Assembly (NCBI GenBank): GCA_002839155.1
Contig: PGXM01000001.1
Coordinates: forward strand, 1 to 64,000
DNA length: 64,000 bases
Direction: 5' to 3'
Source of the DNA: Tenericutes bacterium HGW-Tenericutes-1
GTDB taxonomy: Bacteria > Bacillota_I > Bacilli_A > Izemoplasmatales > Hujiaoplasmataceae
The notes below the pieces were generated by a model. The model searched no databases and had not been told where the DNA came from. It saw only the letters and a list, made by a program, of their open reading frames with translations. The translations under genes were made by a program, and so were the position numbers. Shown here in pieces: positions 1 through 9,486 of the stretch (position 1 is its first letter; each line of letters opens with the position of its first letter).

Positions 1-103
1 GTGCTTAATTCGATTATAAATCAAAAACAAATAAAGATACAAAAAAATATAAGAAAGGATAATCAAACCATCTACTAAAGACGTTTTGATTATACAAGAA
101 ATT

Positions 104-865
104 ATGAGAATACTATTTATTGGCGACGTTTATATGGAACAAGGAAGAATTGCTTTTGAGAAATATTTCCCACAAGTAAAAGATCAATACAAACCACAGT
201 TTGTTATCTTGAACGGTGAAAATATTGCGAATGGCAATGGCGTATCTGAAGAAATCTATAAATATTTGATGACCATGGGAATCAACGTTATAACCTTAGG
301 TAATCATGCTTTTTCACGTAAAGACGCTGCCACCGTTTTAGAATATCCCAATATCACTCGTCCAGCCAATTATGGTAAAGGTGCTAAAGGCAAAGAATAT
401 GTGACGATGAATTTTAATGGTAAAACCATTACTGTCATTAATTTGCTTGGTCGCGTATTTATGGGTGACCAAATTGATAATCCTTTTACGAAAATGGATG
501 AGTTACTATCTAAAATTCAAAGTGATTATATTATCGTCGATTTTCACGCTGAAGCAACCAGTGAAAAAACGGCAATGGCTACTTATCTCGATGGACGAAT
601 TGACGCTTTACTTGGAACCCATACCCATGTCCCCACCGCCGATGCATGCATCATGCCTAAAGGGATGATGTACATTACCGATGTTGGCATGACGGGGGTC
701 AGATTTGGTGTAATTGGGGGTTCTTCAGAACAAGCCATTCGAAAATTCTTAACCGGTGTTCCTGAAAGAACAGTCCCAGAAACTAAAGGACCACTTCAAT
801 TTAACGCCGTCTTCTTAGACTTAGCCAATCGAAAGATTGAAAAAATTACCATCTTTGAATCATAA
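104..865 (+). CDS. ymdB: YmdB-family metallophosphoesterase
   Basis: Calcineurin-like phosphoesterase of the YmdB family (cyclic-nucleotide and 2',3'-cNMP phosphodiesterases that modulate RNase Y in Bacillus). About 253 residues, the usual family length. Visible metal-binding blocks are GDVYMEQGR (7-15), NGEN (37-40), GNHAF (66-70), DFHAE (146-150) and GTHTH (171-175). I chose the ATG at 104 because family members begin directly with the MRILFIGD strand; an in-frame TTG at 86 would add six residues. Neither start has a strong ribosome-binding site. In Bacillus this gene follows rny; any rny would lie just outside the left edge. MiaB follows 9 bases downstream, so the two are probably co-transcribed. 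Confidence 0.93.
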   Translation: MRILFIGDVYMEQGRIAFEKYFPQVKDQYKPQFVILNGENIANGNGVSEEIYKYLMTMGINVITLGNHAFSRKDAATVLEYPNITRPANYGKGAKGKEYVTMNFNGKTITVINLLGRVFMGDQIDNPFTKMDELLSKIQSDYIIVDFHAEATSEKTAMATYLDGRIDALLGTHTHVPTADACIMPKGMMYITDVGMTGVRFGVIGGSSEQAIRKFLTGVPERTVPETKGPLQFNAVFLDLANRKIEKITIFES

Positions 866-874
866 GGGGAAACT

Positions 875-2308
875 ATGTCAGATCAATTATTACAAAAACC
901 AAAATTAAATGATGCCCGGAAGCGAACAAAAAATGAAACTGAACAAATTATTTATGCCATTCCGGAAATAGCTATTAACATCGGAGTTGGATTAAAATAC
1001 ATGATCCAAACCTATGGATGTCAAGGCAACGAAGCGGATTCTGAAAAAATGCGAGGTCTTTTAGAAAGCGTGGGTTTCACTCAAACACTCGTTGAAGAAG
1101 AAGCGGATTTTATCATTCTTAATACATGTGCCATTCGTGCGAATGCGGAAAACAAAGTCTTCGGTGAATTAGGACGATTAAAACATTTAAAAGTTGCGAA
1201 ACCGAATTTGATTTTAGCGGTAGGCGGATGTATGCCCCAAGAAGAAGTCGTCGTTGAAAAGATTTTAAAAACATATCATCAAGTGGATATTGTTTTTGGA
1301 ACGCATAATTTGCACCGTCTTATCGATTTCTTAATTCCTGCAATGGAACAACAAAAAGTGGTCTCTGTTGAAAGTGTTGAAGGCGAAATCGTTGAAAATG
1401 TTCCAACCGTCCATGAGAATAAATTTAAAGCGTGGGTCAATATCATGTATGGATGCGATGAGTTTTGTACTTATTGTATCGTTCCTTATACAAGAGGAAA
1501 AGAAAGAAGTCGTCAACCCGAAGCGATTATCGAAGAAGTCAACGATTTAATTCTCCAAGGTTATCAAGAAATCACACTTTTAGGCCAAAACGTCAATTCT
1601 TATGGACTTGATTTTGAAAACCGAATTTACCATTTTTCGGATTTGTTAAAGGCATTGTCAAACCTTGAGATTCCTCGAATCAGATTTACTACCAGTCATC
1701 CCAAAGATTTTAGCGATGACTTGATTATGGCTTTAGCTGAAGGCAAAAATTTGATGCCTTTTATCCATTTGCCCGTTCAATCGGGTTCAAATAAAATTCT
1801 AAAAGCGATGAACCGCAAATACACGAAAGAACATTATTTAGAACTCATCGGCAAAATAAAAAAAGCCATTCCTGATGTTTCAATCACGACGGATATCATC
1901 GTTGGTTTTCCAGGTGAAACCGAAGCGGACTTTTTAGAAACTTTAGACTTAGTTAAACTTTGTGATTTTGAAGGGGCCTATACGTTTATCTTTAGTCCTA
2001 GAGCCGGCACCCCTGCTGCAAGTTATCCTGATGATTTAGCAAAAGAAATCAAGAAACAACGATTATATCAATTGAACGATTTAATCAATGAAGGCTTTTC
2101 AAAAGGCAATCACCGGTTTGTTGGAACCGTGCAAAAAGTCTTAGTCGACGGTCACTCTAAAACCAATAAAACGGTGTTGACGGGCTATACCGAACATAAC
2201 AAACTTGTAAATTTCAAAGGCGATGAATCCCTCATCGGGAAAATTATAGACGTCAAAATTACTGACGCAAGAACGTGGAGTTTGGTCGGTGAATTAATCA
2301 ATGACTAA
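875..2308 (+). CDS. miaB: tRNA-2-methylthio-N6-dimethylallyladenosine synthase MiaB
   Basis: Radical-SAM methylthiotransferase that adds the 2-methylthio group to i6A37 of tRNAs. The N-terminal UPF0004 domain shows the three cluster cysteines C49 (TYGCQ), C85 (NTCAIR) and C119 (GGCMPQ). The radical-SAM triad is C194, C198 and C201 in a CxxxCxxC motif, and the last 65 residues form a TRAM RNA-binding domain. Length 477 residues is typical. The substrate maker miaA is also in this window at 8572. A ribosome-binding site (aggggaaac) precedes the ATG. The end overlaps ymcA by 8 bases, suggesting translational coupling. Confidence 0.96.
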   Translation: MSDQLLQKPKLNDARKRTKNETEQIIYAIPEIAINIGVGLKYMIQTYGCQGNEADSEKMRGLLESVGFTQTLVEEEADFIILNTCAIRANAENKVFGELGRLKHLKVAKPNLILAVGGCMPQEEVVVEKILKTYHQVDIVFGTHNLHRLIDFLIPAMEQQKVVSVESVEGEIVENVPTVHENKFKAWVNIMYGCDEFCTYCIVPYTRGKERSRQPEAIIEEVNDLILQGYQEITLLGQNVNSYGLDFENRIYHFSDLLKALSNLEIPRIRFTTSHPKDFSDDLIMALAEGKNLMPFIHLPVQSGSNKILKAMNRKYTKEHYLELIGKIKKAIPDVSITTDIIVGFPGETEADFLETLDLVKLCDFEGAYTFIFSPRAGTPAASYPDDLAKEIKKQRLYQLNDLINEGFSKGNHRFVGTVQKVLVDGHSKTNKTVLTGYTEHNKLVNFKGDESLIGKIIDVKITDARTWSLVGELIND

Positions 2309-2630
2309 AATAGATGAACTTCTAAACGCCCTTGAAAACCATGAATTATTACTTCGCGGGAAACAATTAAGACGTTTGATTGAAGAAAATCCTTCGTATA
2401 TTGAGACATTTAATGCAATATTAACAATGCAAAAGGAAATTGTCCGCCTCGAATATGCGACAGGCGTCTTACAAATTGAAGAAAAAAAACGTTATGAACT
2501 AAAACTTCAAGAATTGCTTGATACGCCGTTAATTAGCGAATATCTCCTTGTTATTGAAGAGTTAAATGATCTCGTACAAACCATTTCAAATATATTATCC
2601 GAATCCTTAAACAGAATTGACACCGAGTAA
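2301..2630 (+). CDS. ymcA: YlbF/YmcA-family protein
   Basis: Small helical protein of 109 residues resembling the YlbF/YmcA (RicF/RicA) family, whose Bacillus members form the Y-complex that directs RNase Y mRNA processing. No catalytic motif is expected; the sequence is a run of amphipathic helices with an LRRLIEE/Y..F motif near residues 20-40. Identification leans on context: ymcA lies directly after miaB in Bacillus, exactly as here with an 8-base overlap. The gene ends at the first strong terminator of the window. The exact paralogue (RicA, RicF or YheA-like) is uncertain. Confidence 0.72.
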   Translation: MTKIDELLNALENHELLLRGKQLRRLIEENPSYIETFNAILTMQKEIVRLEYATGVLQIEEKKRYELKLQELLDTPLISEYLLVIEELNDLVQTISNILSESLNRIDTE

Positions 2631-2650
2631 ACTTTCACGGTGTCTTTTTT
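2619..2650 (+). terminator. Rho-independent terminator after ymcA
   Basis: Stem GACACCG (2619-2625) pairs with CGGTGTC (2638-2644) and is followed by a run of six or more T. The 5' arm overlaps the ymcA stop codon region, closing the ymdB-miaB-ymcA unit. Confidence 0.9.
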
Positions 2651-2737
2651 ATTTTAATAGAAAATTATAATCAAGGATATCGAATGCTTGATGAAAAAAA
2701 TAATTGATAGGAAATGCGTATTTTTAGGACTTATCTA

Positions 2738-2766
2738 TTGATTTAACCTCTTCGATATTGTAATAT
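2738..2766 (+). promoter_or_regulatory. Promoter for the 2797 gene
   Basis: TTGATT at 2738-2743 and TAATAT at 2761-2766 with a 17-base spacer. It sits between the ymcA terminator and the ATG at 2797, which has a ribosome-binding site aagggtgat. Confidence 0.6.
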
Positions 2767-2796
2767 ATAAATATATTAGTAAAAAAGGGTGATAAT

Positions 2797-4170
2797 ATGG
2801 GAAAACTTAAAACCAACGAAGACTATTTCGCTTATTCAAAGACTCTTACGGCTATTCCTTCAGAAGATTTATCTGCGTTACTTGTCAATCATAAAATCAG
2901 GATTCCTTACTACATCCATCGTTTCGTCTTAAAAGAAACCATTTATTCAAAGGTATTTCAAAACAAACTTTATTCAACTTATACCGATGAATTGAAATAT
3001 CGCTTACGAGGATATCATGAATATTCCTTGTTTTTACTTGAAAAATTAATCTCAGATTTTAATTTGGATTTTGATGCGGCCAAATATAAAGAGATTTTAT
3101 TTGACCTATTATTCTTAAATAGAGATCTTTATGCCATTAAAGATTCTTTCATCAATGATTTAGAAAAACTCAAATATAAATATGCGGTTGATTTTGAAAA
3201 AATAAGTTACGCTGATTTTCGTAAATTTTTCTCAGGTGTATTTTATGAACCAACAGGCTATTTAGATGGCGTTAATTTAGGAATCATTAAAGATGTGATG
3301 ATTCATTCATCGACCCTAGGTGATTTAAAAGGCCTTGGAGATAAGTATGGCGTTAAAATTCCACGCCGCATCAACAAGACTCAACTCGTTGATATTTTAG
3401 TGGCTCGTTTTCGGTTAACCGAAGACGAAATCGTTCTTTTGAATTCAAAATCGGTTTTAGAGCTTGAAATTTATGCCAAAGAAAAAGGCTTCAATATTTC
3501 CATCGACTTAAAGAAAAGCGACATGATGGAGTACTTAGTCTTTTCACTTGGCCTCTATCATCAAGAAAAAACCAAAGATGCTCATAATTACCAAATCCCG
3601 CTCGGTGCCGATATTGATTCCGTTCAAGTTGAATCCATTCAATTTGAAGCCAATGATCAAGACATTCCTGTAACCGAACTTGAAGAAGTTACGCCAGCTG
3701 TGGTCGAAACAAAGGTTGAAGAAGTAATTGAAGCTCAACCAGTTGAAACCCCTAAAGAAGAAGTTGAAGAAGTTGTTGTACCAGAACCGGTTAAAAAAGC
3801 TGAAGTAGTAGCTGAACCGGTGGTTGAACCCGTGGTTGAACCCGTAGATGAAACAAAAGAACCTGAACTCGAAGCGACTGTCGCCGAAGAACCTATTATT
3901 CCAGTGGTTCCTCAAGTAAAACCCAAAGAAGAACCTTATCGCAAAGCAGAAGAGCCTCTTGATTTTACCGATGAAGAAAAAGCTTTGCTTGATGAAAAGA
4001 TTAATCAAATCATTAAAAAATATAATAAGAAACGTCATCGCAAACTCTTTTGGACGATTGTATTACTCTCCCTCTTGGGCGTAGTATTACTTGGTACTGG
4101 ATACATTGCTTTGTATTATTTTTACATCAATCCAGGCGTCTTACCCTTTGGTTTGCCTGTCCTTTGGTAA
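2797..4170 (+). CDS. Membrane-anchored protein with SAP/Rho-N-like repeats, unknown function
   Basis: I do not recognise a named family. Seen in 457 residues: a helical, lysine/aromatic-rich N-terminal part (1-155); two consecutive helix-turn units near 165-250 (around TLGDLKGLGDKYG and VLELEIYAKEKG) that look like SAP or Rho-N-type nucleic-acid-binding modules; an acidic Val-Glu-Pro linker (about 285-385) with a VVEP repeat; a basic stretch KKYNKKRHRK; then one membrane span near 417-440 and a short tail. This suggests a tail-anchored cytoplasmic protein that could tether nucleic acid to the membrane; that is inference. It occupies the slot between ymcA and mutS where Bacillus has cotE, with which it shares no visible similarity. 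It has its own promoter. Confidence 0.75.
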   Translation: MGKLKTNEDYFAYSKTLTAIPSEDLSALLVNHKIRIPYYIHRFVLKETIYSKVFQNKLYSTYTDELKYRLRGYHEYSLFLLEKLISDFNLDFDAAKYKEILFDLLFLNRDLYAIKDSFINDLEKLKYKYAVDFEKISYADFRKFFSGVFYEPTGYLDGVNLGIIKDVMIHSSTLGDLKGLGDKYGVKIPRRINKTQLVDILVARFRLTEDEIVLLNSKSVLELEIYAKEKGFNISIDLKKSDMMEYLVFSLGLYHQEKTKDAHNYQIPLGADIDSVQVESIQFEANDQDIPVTELEEVTPAVVETKVEEVIEAQPVETPKEEVEEVVVPEPVKKAEVVAEPVVEPVVEPVDETKEPELEATVAEEPIIPVVPQVKPKEEPYRKAEEPLDFTDEEKALLDEKINQIIKKYNKKRHRKLFWTIVLLSLLGVVLLGTGYIALYYFYINPGVLPFGLPVLW

Positions 4171-4193
4171 TAATTAGCTTATAGGTGATTTAC

Positions 4194-6785
4194 GTGAATG
4201 ATTTGAAACAACCGACTTACACGCCGATGATGGAACAATATCTTGAAATCAAAAAAGACTATAGGGATTTTATAGTCTTTTTTAGACTTGGGGACTTCTA
4301 TGAAATGTTCTTTACAGACGCGATTGTGGCCTCTAAAGAACTTGAAATCGTTTTGACGGGTCGAGATGCCGGTCAAGAAGAAAGAGTCCCTATGTGCGGC
4401 GTTCCGCATCATGCGGTGAACATTTATATCGAACGACTCGTAGAAAAAGGATTTAAAGTCGCAATTGTCGAACAAACAGAAGATCCTGCTTTAGCAAAAG
4501 GCATTGTCAAACGCGAAGTCATCAAATTGATTACCCCAGGAACCATTATAGAAGATGGTACTCTCGATGAAAAAACCAATAATTTCATTGGCGCTTTATC
4601 AGAAACAAAAACCGAATTCTTATTAGCCTACTCCGATTTATCAACCGGTCAAAATGCGATTATAACCATTCCGAAAGATTATGATTTATTAATCAGTGAA
4701 ATCTATAATTTAAACGCGAAAGAATTGGTTGTATCATCTAAATTTAATCAACACAAATTATTAAAAATGACGGAAAATTACCCATTGACACTCTCGATTT
4801 CAGATGAGGTCAATTTACCCAGTTTTTATAACCATTTAGTCTCAGAAGTTTACCACAAAGATCAAATTGAAGCGTTTGGTCGCTTAATTAATTATTTAAT
4901 TAGCACGCAAAAAAAAGAACTTATGCATCTTCAAAAAGTGCAGGTCTTCGAATCAAATCAATATTTACATATCGATAATAATTCCCAACGTAATTTGGAA
5001 TTAACTCAAACCTTAAGATTTGGCAATCGCAAAGGATCGCTTTTTTGGTTGCTTGATCAATGTGAGACGGCCATGGGTTCTAGATTCTTAAAACAAACCA
5101 TCTTAAGACCTTTGGTTGATAAAACGAAAATTGAACATCGATATGATTTAATTGAAAGATTCAATGAGAATTTTATCATTCGTGAAGAATTAAGAACGCT
5201 TCTTAAATCAGTTTATGATTTAGAAAGAATTGTTGGCCGGATTTCCTTTGGCAATGCGAATGCCAAAGATTTGGTCAATTTATCAAAATCATTAAAAGTC
5301 ATGCCCTCGATTAAAACGTCTTTAAAGGCATTAAAGAATGATTACGTTACTTCTTTGACTATGGATTTTGATCAAACCATCGGATTAGTTGAACTCATTG
5401 AAAAAGCAATTGTATCCGATCCACCGCTTTCAATCAAGGAAGGTGGCATTATCCGTGATGGCTTTAATTCTACACTTGATCAAATCAAATATCAATCGAC
5501 GGACGGCAAAGACTGGTTAACGGACTTTGAAGCCAAAGAAAGAGAAAGAACTGGCATTAAAAAACTAAAAGTCGGTTATAACCGTGTTTTTGGTTATTAT
5601 ATTGAAATCACCAAAGGTCAAATTGACCTCGTTGACGATTCATTTGGTTATGTGCGTAAACAAACCTTGTCGAATAGTGAGCGTTATATCACTCCTGAAC
5701 TCAAAGAAAAAGAAACGTTGATTCTGGGTTCGGAAGAAGACGCCGTGAAATTAGAATATGAACTCTTCGTTGATATTCGCGATCAAGCAAAAAATTATAC
5801 CGAGTTACTTCAAAAAATCGCTAAATCCATTTCAGAAATTGATATGGTCTTGGCATTCGCAAAAGTCACAGCCGACGAACGCTATGCTCGCCCTGAAATT
5901 ATAACCGACCGACTCATTGAAATTCACCAAGGAAGACATCCAGTCGTTGAAAAGATGTTAGAGGGTGAAATCTACGTTGAAAATGATTTATTCATGAATG
6001 AGAAGACCCATATCTTATTAATTACCGGTCCAAACATGAGTGGTAAATCGACGTATATGCGACAATTAGCGCTCCATATCATCATGATGCAGATGGGATG
6101 TTTCGTCCCTGCAACTTCTGCTAAATTACCGATATTTGACCAAATATTCACCCGCATTGGTGCGAGTGATGATTTGTCGAGTGGTAAATCGACGTTCATG
6201 GTCGAAATGCTTGAAGTCAATTATGCTTTACAAAACGCTAGCGACCACTCCTTAATTTTATTCGATGAAATCGGTCGAGGAACGGCGACGTACGATGGCA
6301 TGGCGTTAGCACAAGCCATTATTGAATATGCCCATAGCAAAATCAAATGCAAATTATTATTCTCCACTCATTATCATGAACTAACGTATCTTGAAGATGA
6401 TTTGAAGAGTCTTCATAATGTTCATGTATTAGCGAAGGAAGAAAAAGGAAACATCGTGTTCTTACACAAAGTCGTGGACGGACCGACAGATAGATCTTAT
6501 GGAATTCACGTTGCGAAATTAGCAAAAATGCCGAACCCTTTAATTGAAAGAGCGAAAATGATTTTATCTGAACTTGAAAAAAATCATGGTTATAACATCA
6601 TTAAACCCCAAGAGATGAATTTATTTAACTTTGATGTCGTGAATGAAGAAGCAGCCTTAGTTGAAAATGAATATGCATCGATCATCGAACAATTAGGTCA
6701 AATCGACATCAATGAATTAACACCCATTAAGGCCATGAATATATTGGCATCTGCCATTGAAGAAATCAAAAAAATCAAATCTTAA
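4194..6785 (+). CDS. mutS: DNA mismatch repair protein MutS
   Basis: Mismatch-recognition ATPase. The N-terminal mismatch-binding domain has the Phe-x-Glu motif in GDFYEMF (F35, E37). The core and clamp domains are followed by the ATPase with Walker A GPNMSGKST near 612-620 and a Walker B DEIGRGT. Length 863 residues is typical of MutS1. I start at GTG 4194 because ATAGGTGA at 4181-4188 is a well-placed ribosome-binding site; the GTG at 4185 would lie inside that site. MutL follows after 43 bases and would act on MutS-marked mismatches. Confidence 0.97.
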   Translation: MNDLKQPTYTPMMEQYLEIKKDYRDFIVFFRLGDFYEMFFTDAIVASKELEIVLTGRDAGQEERVPMCGVPHHAVNIYIERLVEKGFKVAIVEQTEDPALAKGIVKREVIKLITPGTIIEDGTLDEKTNNFIGALSETKTEFLLAYSDLSTGQNAIITIPKDYDLLISEIYNLNAKELVVSSKFNQHKLLKMTENYPLTLSISDEVNLPSFYNHLVSEVYHKDQIEAFGRLINYLISTQKKELMHLQKVQVFESNQYLHIDNNSQRNLELTQTLRFGNRKGSLFWLLDQCETAMGSRFLKQTILRPLVDKTKIEHRYDLIERFNENFIIREELRTLLKSVYDLERIVGRISFGNANAKDLVNLSKSLKVMPSIKTSLKALKNDYVTSLTMDFDQTIGLVELIEKAIVSDPPLSIKEGGIIRDGFNSTLDQIKYQSTDGKDWLTDFEAKERERTGIKKLKVGYNRVFGYYIEITKGQIDLVDDSFGYVRKQTLSNSERYITPELKEKETLILGSEEDAVKLEYELFVDIRDQAKNYTELLQKIAKSISEIDMVLAFAKVTADERYARPEIITDRLIEIHQGRHPVVEKMLEGEIYVENDLFMNEKTHILLITGPNMSGKSTYMRQLALHIIMMQMGCFVPATSAKLPIFDQIFTRIGASDDLSSGKSTFMVEMLEVNYALQNASDHSLILFDEIGRGTATYDGMALAQAIIEYAHSKIKCKLLFSTHYHELTYLEDDLKSLHNVHVLAKEEKGNIVFLHKVVDGPTDRSYGIHVAKLAKMPNPLIERAKMILSELEKNHGYNIIKPQEMNLFNFDVVNEEAALVENEYASIIEQLGQIDINELTPIKAMNILASAIEEIKKIKS

Positions 6786-6808
6786 TAGCGAGAAATAATA
6801 ACGCTATT
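6784..6808 (+). repeat. Short hairpin between mutS and mutL
   Basis: Inverted repeat AATAGCG (6784-6790) and CGCTATT (6802-6808) starting at the mutS stop codon. It lacks a U-tract, so it is probably an mRNA processing or stability hairpin rather than a terminator. Confidence 0.45.
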
Positions 6809-6828
6809 TCGATTGAAAGGAGGATCTT

Positions 6829-8571
6829 ATGGGTCAAATCATTAAACTTGAACAACGGTTGGCCAACATGATTGCGGCGGGAGAAGTCGTCGAAAGATTA
6901 GGCAATGTTGTCAAAGAACTTGTTGAAAATTCGATTGACGCTTTAGCGACACAAATCATCATTGAATTAGAAGACGCTGGCATGAAGTCCATTTCTATTA
7001 CCGATAATGGCACTGGAATGGATGAAAGCGACGCGATAATGGCGTTTGAAAGACATGCGACCTCTAAGATTCATTCAGAGTATGAGTTATTTCATTTAGC
7101 TTCTTTAGGATTTAGAGGTGAAGCTCTCGCTTCGATCGCAGCGGTTTCTAAAGTAGAATTAATCACCTCTATGGGTGGAAACGAAGCGGTTAAAGTAATA
7201 TTTCAAGATGGTGTATTTATCTCTAAATCAGTTGCACCACCCAAAAAAGGAACATCTATCACCGTCACTAAGCTTTTTCACCATACACCTGCACGACTTA
7301 AACACTTGAAAAGTCCACAAGCAGAATTAGCTTATATCGTGGATTTGGTTAATAAAATAGCGTTATCTCATCCAGAAATTGCCTTTAAATTAAGTCATGA
7401 TAAAAAAATGCTTTTAAATACCCAAGGAAACAACCAAATCTTTGACATCATGGGTGAAATATACGGAATTGAAGTCATTAAAGATATGCGTCAATTCGTT
7501 GGTCATAATCGGGATTATCATATCGAAGGTTATCTTGCGAGTCCCTTATTTAATCGCGGAACGAAAAATGCGATTACCATGATTGCGAATCAACGTATCA
7601 TTCGCAATATAAGGTTATCGCAAGCCATCATTGAAGGACTCGAACAAAAACTTCCTAAAGGCCGTTATCCGGTCATCTTGATTAAAGTAACGAGTGATCC
7701 GTTACTAATCGATGCCAATATTCATCCAACGAAACAAGAAGTTAAATTTTCTGAAGAGATGGTCCTTTATGACTTGGTTAGAAACGTCATCAAAAAGATC
7801 AGTGATGAATTTTATTTAGTTCAAAAGGTCGAACCTACTTATAATCCTACCTTCATCAGTGAAAATCAAACAAAGTTGCATTTTCATCAGGAATTACCGA
7901 TTGAACCTCGCGTTGATACACCTGTTTCAATCCCTCAAACTGACAATTTAGTATCAAAATCAGAAACGGAAAAACCAAGCCAAAAAACCTTGTATCCTGA
8001 TTTTGATTACATCGGTCAATACGCCGGAACTTATTTGTTATTTCAAAATGCTGAAGGTCTATACTTAATTGACCAACATGCGGCCGCAGAACGCATTCGT
8101 TATGAACGCTATCTTATAAAAATGTCTCATCCTGAAACGAGTATTAAAGAGTTGCTGATACCTTTCAATCTCAACTTTTCCAACAGTGAAGTTTTGATTA
8201 TCGAACCTTATATAGAAACGCTAAAAACCTTTGGATTATGGTTAGAGCCTTCAGGGAAAACCTCTTTCTTTGTTAGACAAATACCTGGATGGTTCCCATC
8301 CGATGTTGAAATGGACTATGCTGAAACCGTCGTAAGGACTTTAATCACTGAAAAGCCCCTATCCATCGAAAAAATTATCGATGAATTAGCGATTCTTCTC
8401 GCTTGTAAACATTCCATCAAAGCAAATCGGTATATTCATGAAGGGGAGATTAAAACCTTGATGAATGATTTGTCACAGTGCCATAATCCTCATACCTGTC
8501 CTCACGGCAGACCGATTATGGTCAAAATCAACCATTTAGATATTGAAAAATGGTTTAAGCGGGTGATGTAA
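6829..8571 (+). CDS. mutL: DNA mismatch repair protein MutL (endonuclease type)
   Basis: GHKL ATPase plus C-terminal endonuclease. N-terminal motifs include ELVENSIDA, DNGTGMD and GFRGEAL. The C-terminal metal-binding endonuclease motif DQHAAAERIRYE starts at residue 415, with the accessory ACKHSIK and CPHGRP (near 557) motifs, so this is the nicking MutL used by organisms without MutH. Length 580 residues. The ATG has a strong ribosome-binding site aaaggagg. The tail of the gene supplies the ribosome-binding site for miaA, whose TTG start touches the stop codon. Confidence 0.97.
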   Translation: MGQIIKLEQRLANMIAAGEVVERLGNVVKELVENSIDALATQIIIELEDAGMKSISITDNGTGMDESDAIMAFERHATSKIHSEYELFHLASLGFRGEALASIAAVSKVELITSMGGNEAVKVIFQDGVFISKSVAPPKKGTSITVTKLFHHTPARLKHLKSPQAELAYIVDLVNKIALSHPEIAFKLSHDKKMLLNTQGNNQIFDIMGEIYGIEVIKDMRQFVGHNRDYHIEGYLASPLFNRGTKNAITMIANQRIIRNIRLSQAIIEGLEQKLPKGRYPVILIKVTSDPLLIDANIHPTKQEVKFSEEMVLYDLVRNVIKKISDEFYLVQKVEPTYNPTFISENQTKLHFHQELPIEPRVDTPVSIPQTDNLVSKSETEKPSQKTLYPDFDYIGQYAGTYLLFQNAEGLYLIDQHAAAERIRYERYLIKMSHPETSIKELLIPFNLNFSNSEVLIIEPYIETLKTFGLWLEPSGKTSFFVRQIPGWFPSDVEMDYAETVVRTLITEKPLSIEKIIDELAILLACKHSIKANRYIHEGEIKTLMNDLSQCHNPHTCPHGRPIMVKINHLDIEKWFKRVM

Positions 8572-9453
8572 TTGAATCGAATTATCTGTGTCATCGGTCC
8601 GACAGCCGTCGGAAAATCAGAAATGGGGATTGCGATTGCTAAAAAAGTCAACGGTGAAATCATCTCAGGCGATGCTTTTCAGTTTTACCGTGGACTTGAC
8701 ATCGGTACCGCAAAACTCAAAAGCAACGAATGGCAAGGCATCAAACATCATTTGATTGATATTTTAGACCCTAACGATAGTATGTCGGTAGCCGACTATC
8801 AAAAAATCGTTCGCGCTAAAATCGATGAATTACATAAAAAAGGCATTGTACCCATTATCGTCGGCGGATCAGGACTTTATATTCAAGCAGTCTTATACGA
8901 TTACCGGTTTAACGGTGAAAAACGCGAAGACGATTCCGATTTAGCAAAATTAGCAAACGGTGAGTTATGGCAATTGTTAAACTCGATTGCACCTGAGATT
9001 GCGGAGATCACCGATCATCAAAACCGCAGAAGATTACTCAGAGCCATCAGTATCGCTCGCAGTGATGGTGATGCTTTTGATGGTCTCGGTAAAAATAAAT
9101 ACTATGAGAATTTTGAACTCATTGGTTTAGAAATGCCACGAGAAAAATTATACCAAGCGATTGAAGCTCGGGTTGATCTGATGTTTGAAATGGGATTAGT
9201 ATCTGAGGTTAAAGGCCTTTATGACGCTAAAGTAAATGGTCAATCAACAGTGGCGATTGGGTATAAAGAACTCTATCAATACTTTGATAAGGTTCGTTCT
9301 CTAGAAGAAACAATTTCACTCATTAAACAACAGACTCGTCGCTTTGCGAAGCGCCAAATGACGTGGTTTAAGAATCAAATGGATGCGAAATGGTATACGG
9401 TTGATAAAACCAATTTCCAAGCAGTAGTCGATCAAGTGCTTGCGGATATCTAA
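8572..9453 (+). CDS. miaA: tRNA dimethylallyltransferase MiaA
   Basis: Transfers dimethylallyl from DMAPP to A37 of tRNAs, producing the MiaB substrate. Walker-A-like GPTAVGKS begins at residue 9, followed by the conserved SGDAFQFYRGLDIGTAK-like substrate loop and a basic RRFAKRQMTWF motif near the end. Length 293 residues is slightly short but complete. The TTG start at 8572 directly follows the mutL TAA, with gggtgatg upstream as ribosome-binding site, so translation is coupled to mutL. Confidence 0.95.
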   Translation: MNRIICVIGPTAVGKSEMGIAIAKKVNGEIISGDAFQFYRGLDIGTAKLKSNEWQGIKHHLIDILDPNDSMSVADYQKIVRAKIDELHKKGIVPIIVGGSGLYIQAVLYDYRFNGEKREDDSDLAKLANGELWQLLNSIAPEIAEITDHQNRRRLLRAISIARSDGDAFDGLGKNKYYENFELIGLEMPREKLYQAIEARVDLMFEMGLVSEVKGLYDAKVNGQSTVAIGYKELYQYFDKVRSLEETISLIKQQTRRFAKRQMTWFKNQMDAKWYTVDKTNFQAVVDQVLADI

Positions 9454-9459
9454 AAGAAA

Positions 9460-9485
9460 AACGGATCCATGTGACTGGATCCGTT
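9460..9485. terminator. Bidirectional terminator miaA / rhodanese gene
   Basis: Perfect 10-bp stem AACGGATCCA (9460-9469) / TGGATCCGTT (9476-9485) with a six-base loop. The minus-strand side has a clear U-tract (complement of aaaagaaaaa); the plus-strand U-tract is weaker. Confidence 0.85.
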
Positions 9486-9486
9486 C

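Noticed and set aside
1-78. Tail of an upstream coding gene at the left edge
   Set aside because: Frame 1 is open to a stop at 76-78 but its residues do not match the expected RNase Y C-terminus, and nothing else supports it.
86-103. TTG start for ymdB six codons upstream
   Set aside because: Family members begin at MRILFIGD, and the TTG has no better ribosome-binding site.
3544-4038. Long antisense ORF (164 codons) rich in Phe and Asn
   Set aside because: It mirrors the repetitive acidic linker of the sense gene, has low complexity and no ribosome-binding site.
6784-6808. Terminator between mutS and mutL
   Set aside because: The hairpin lacks a U-tract and the genes are a conserved pair, so I list it only as a hairpin.
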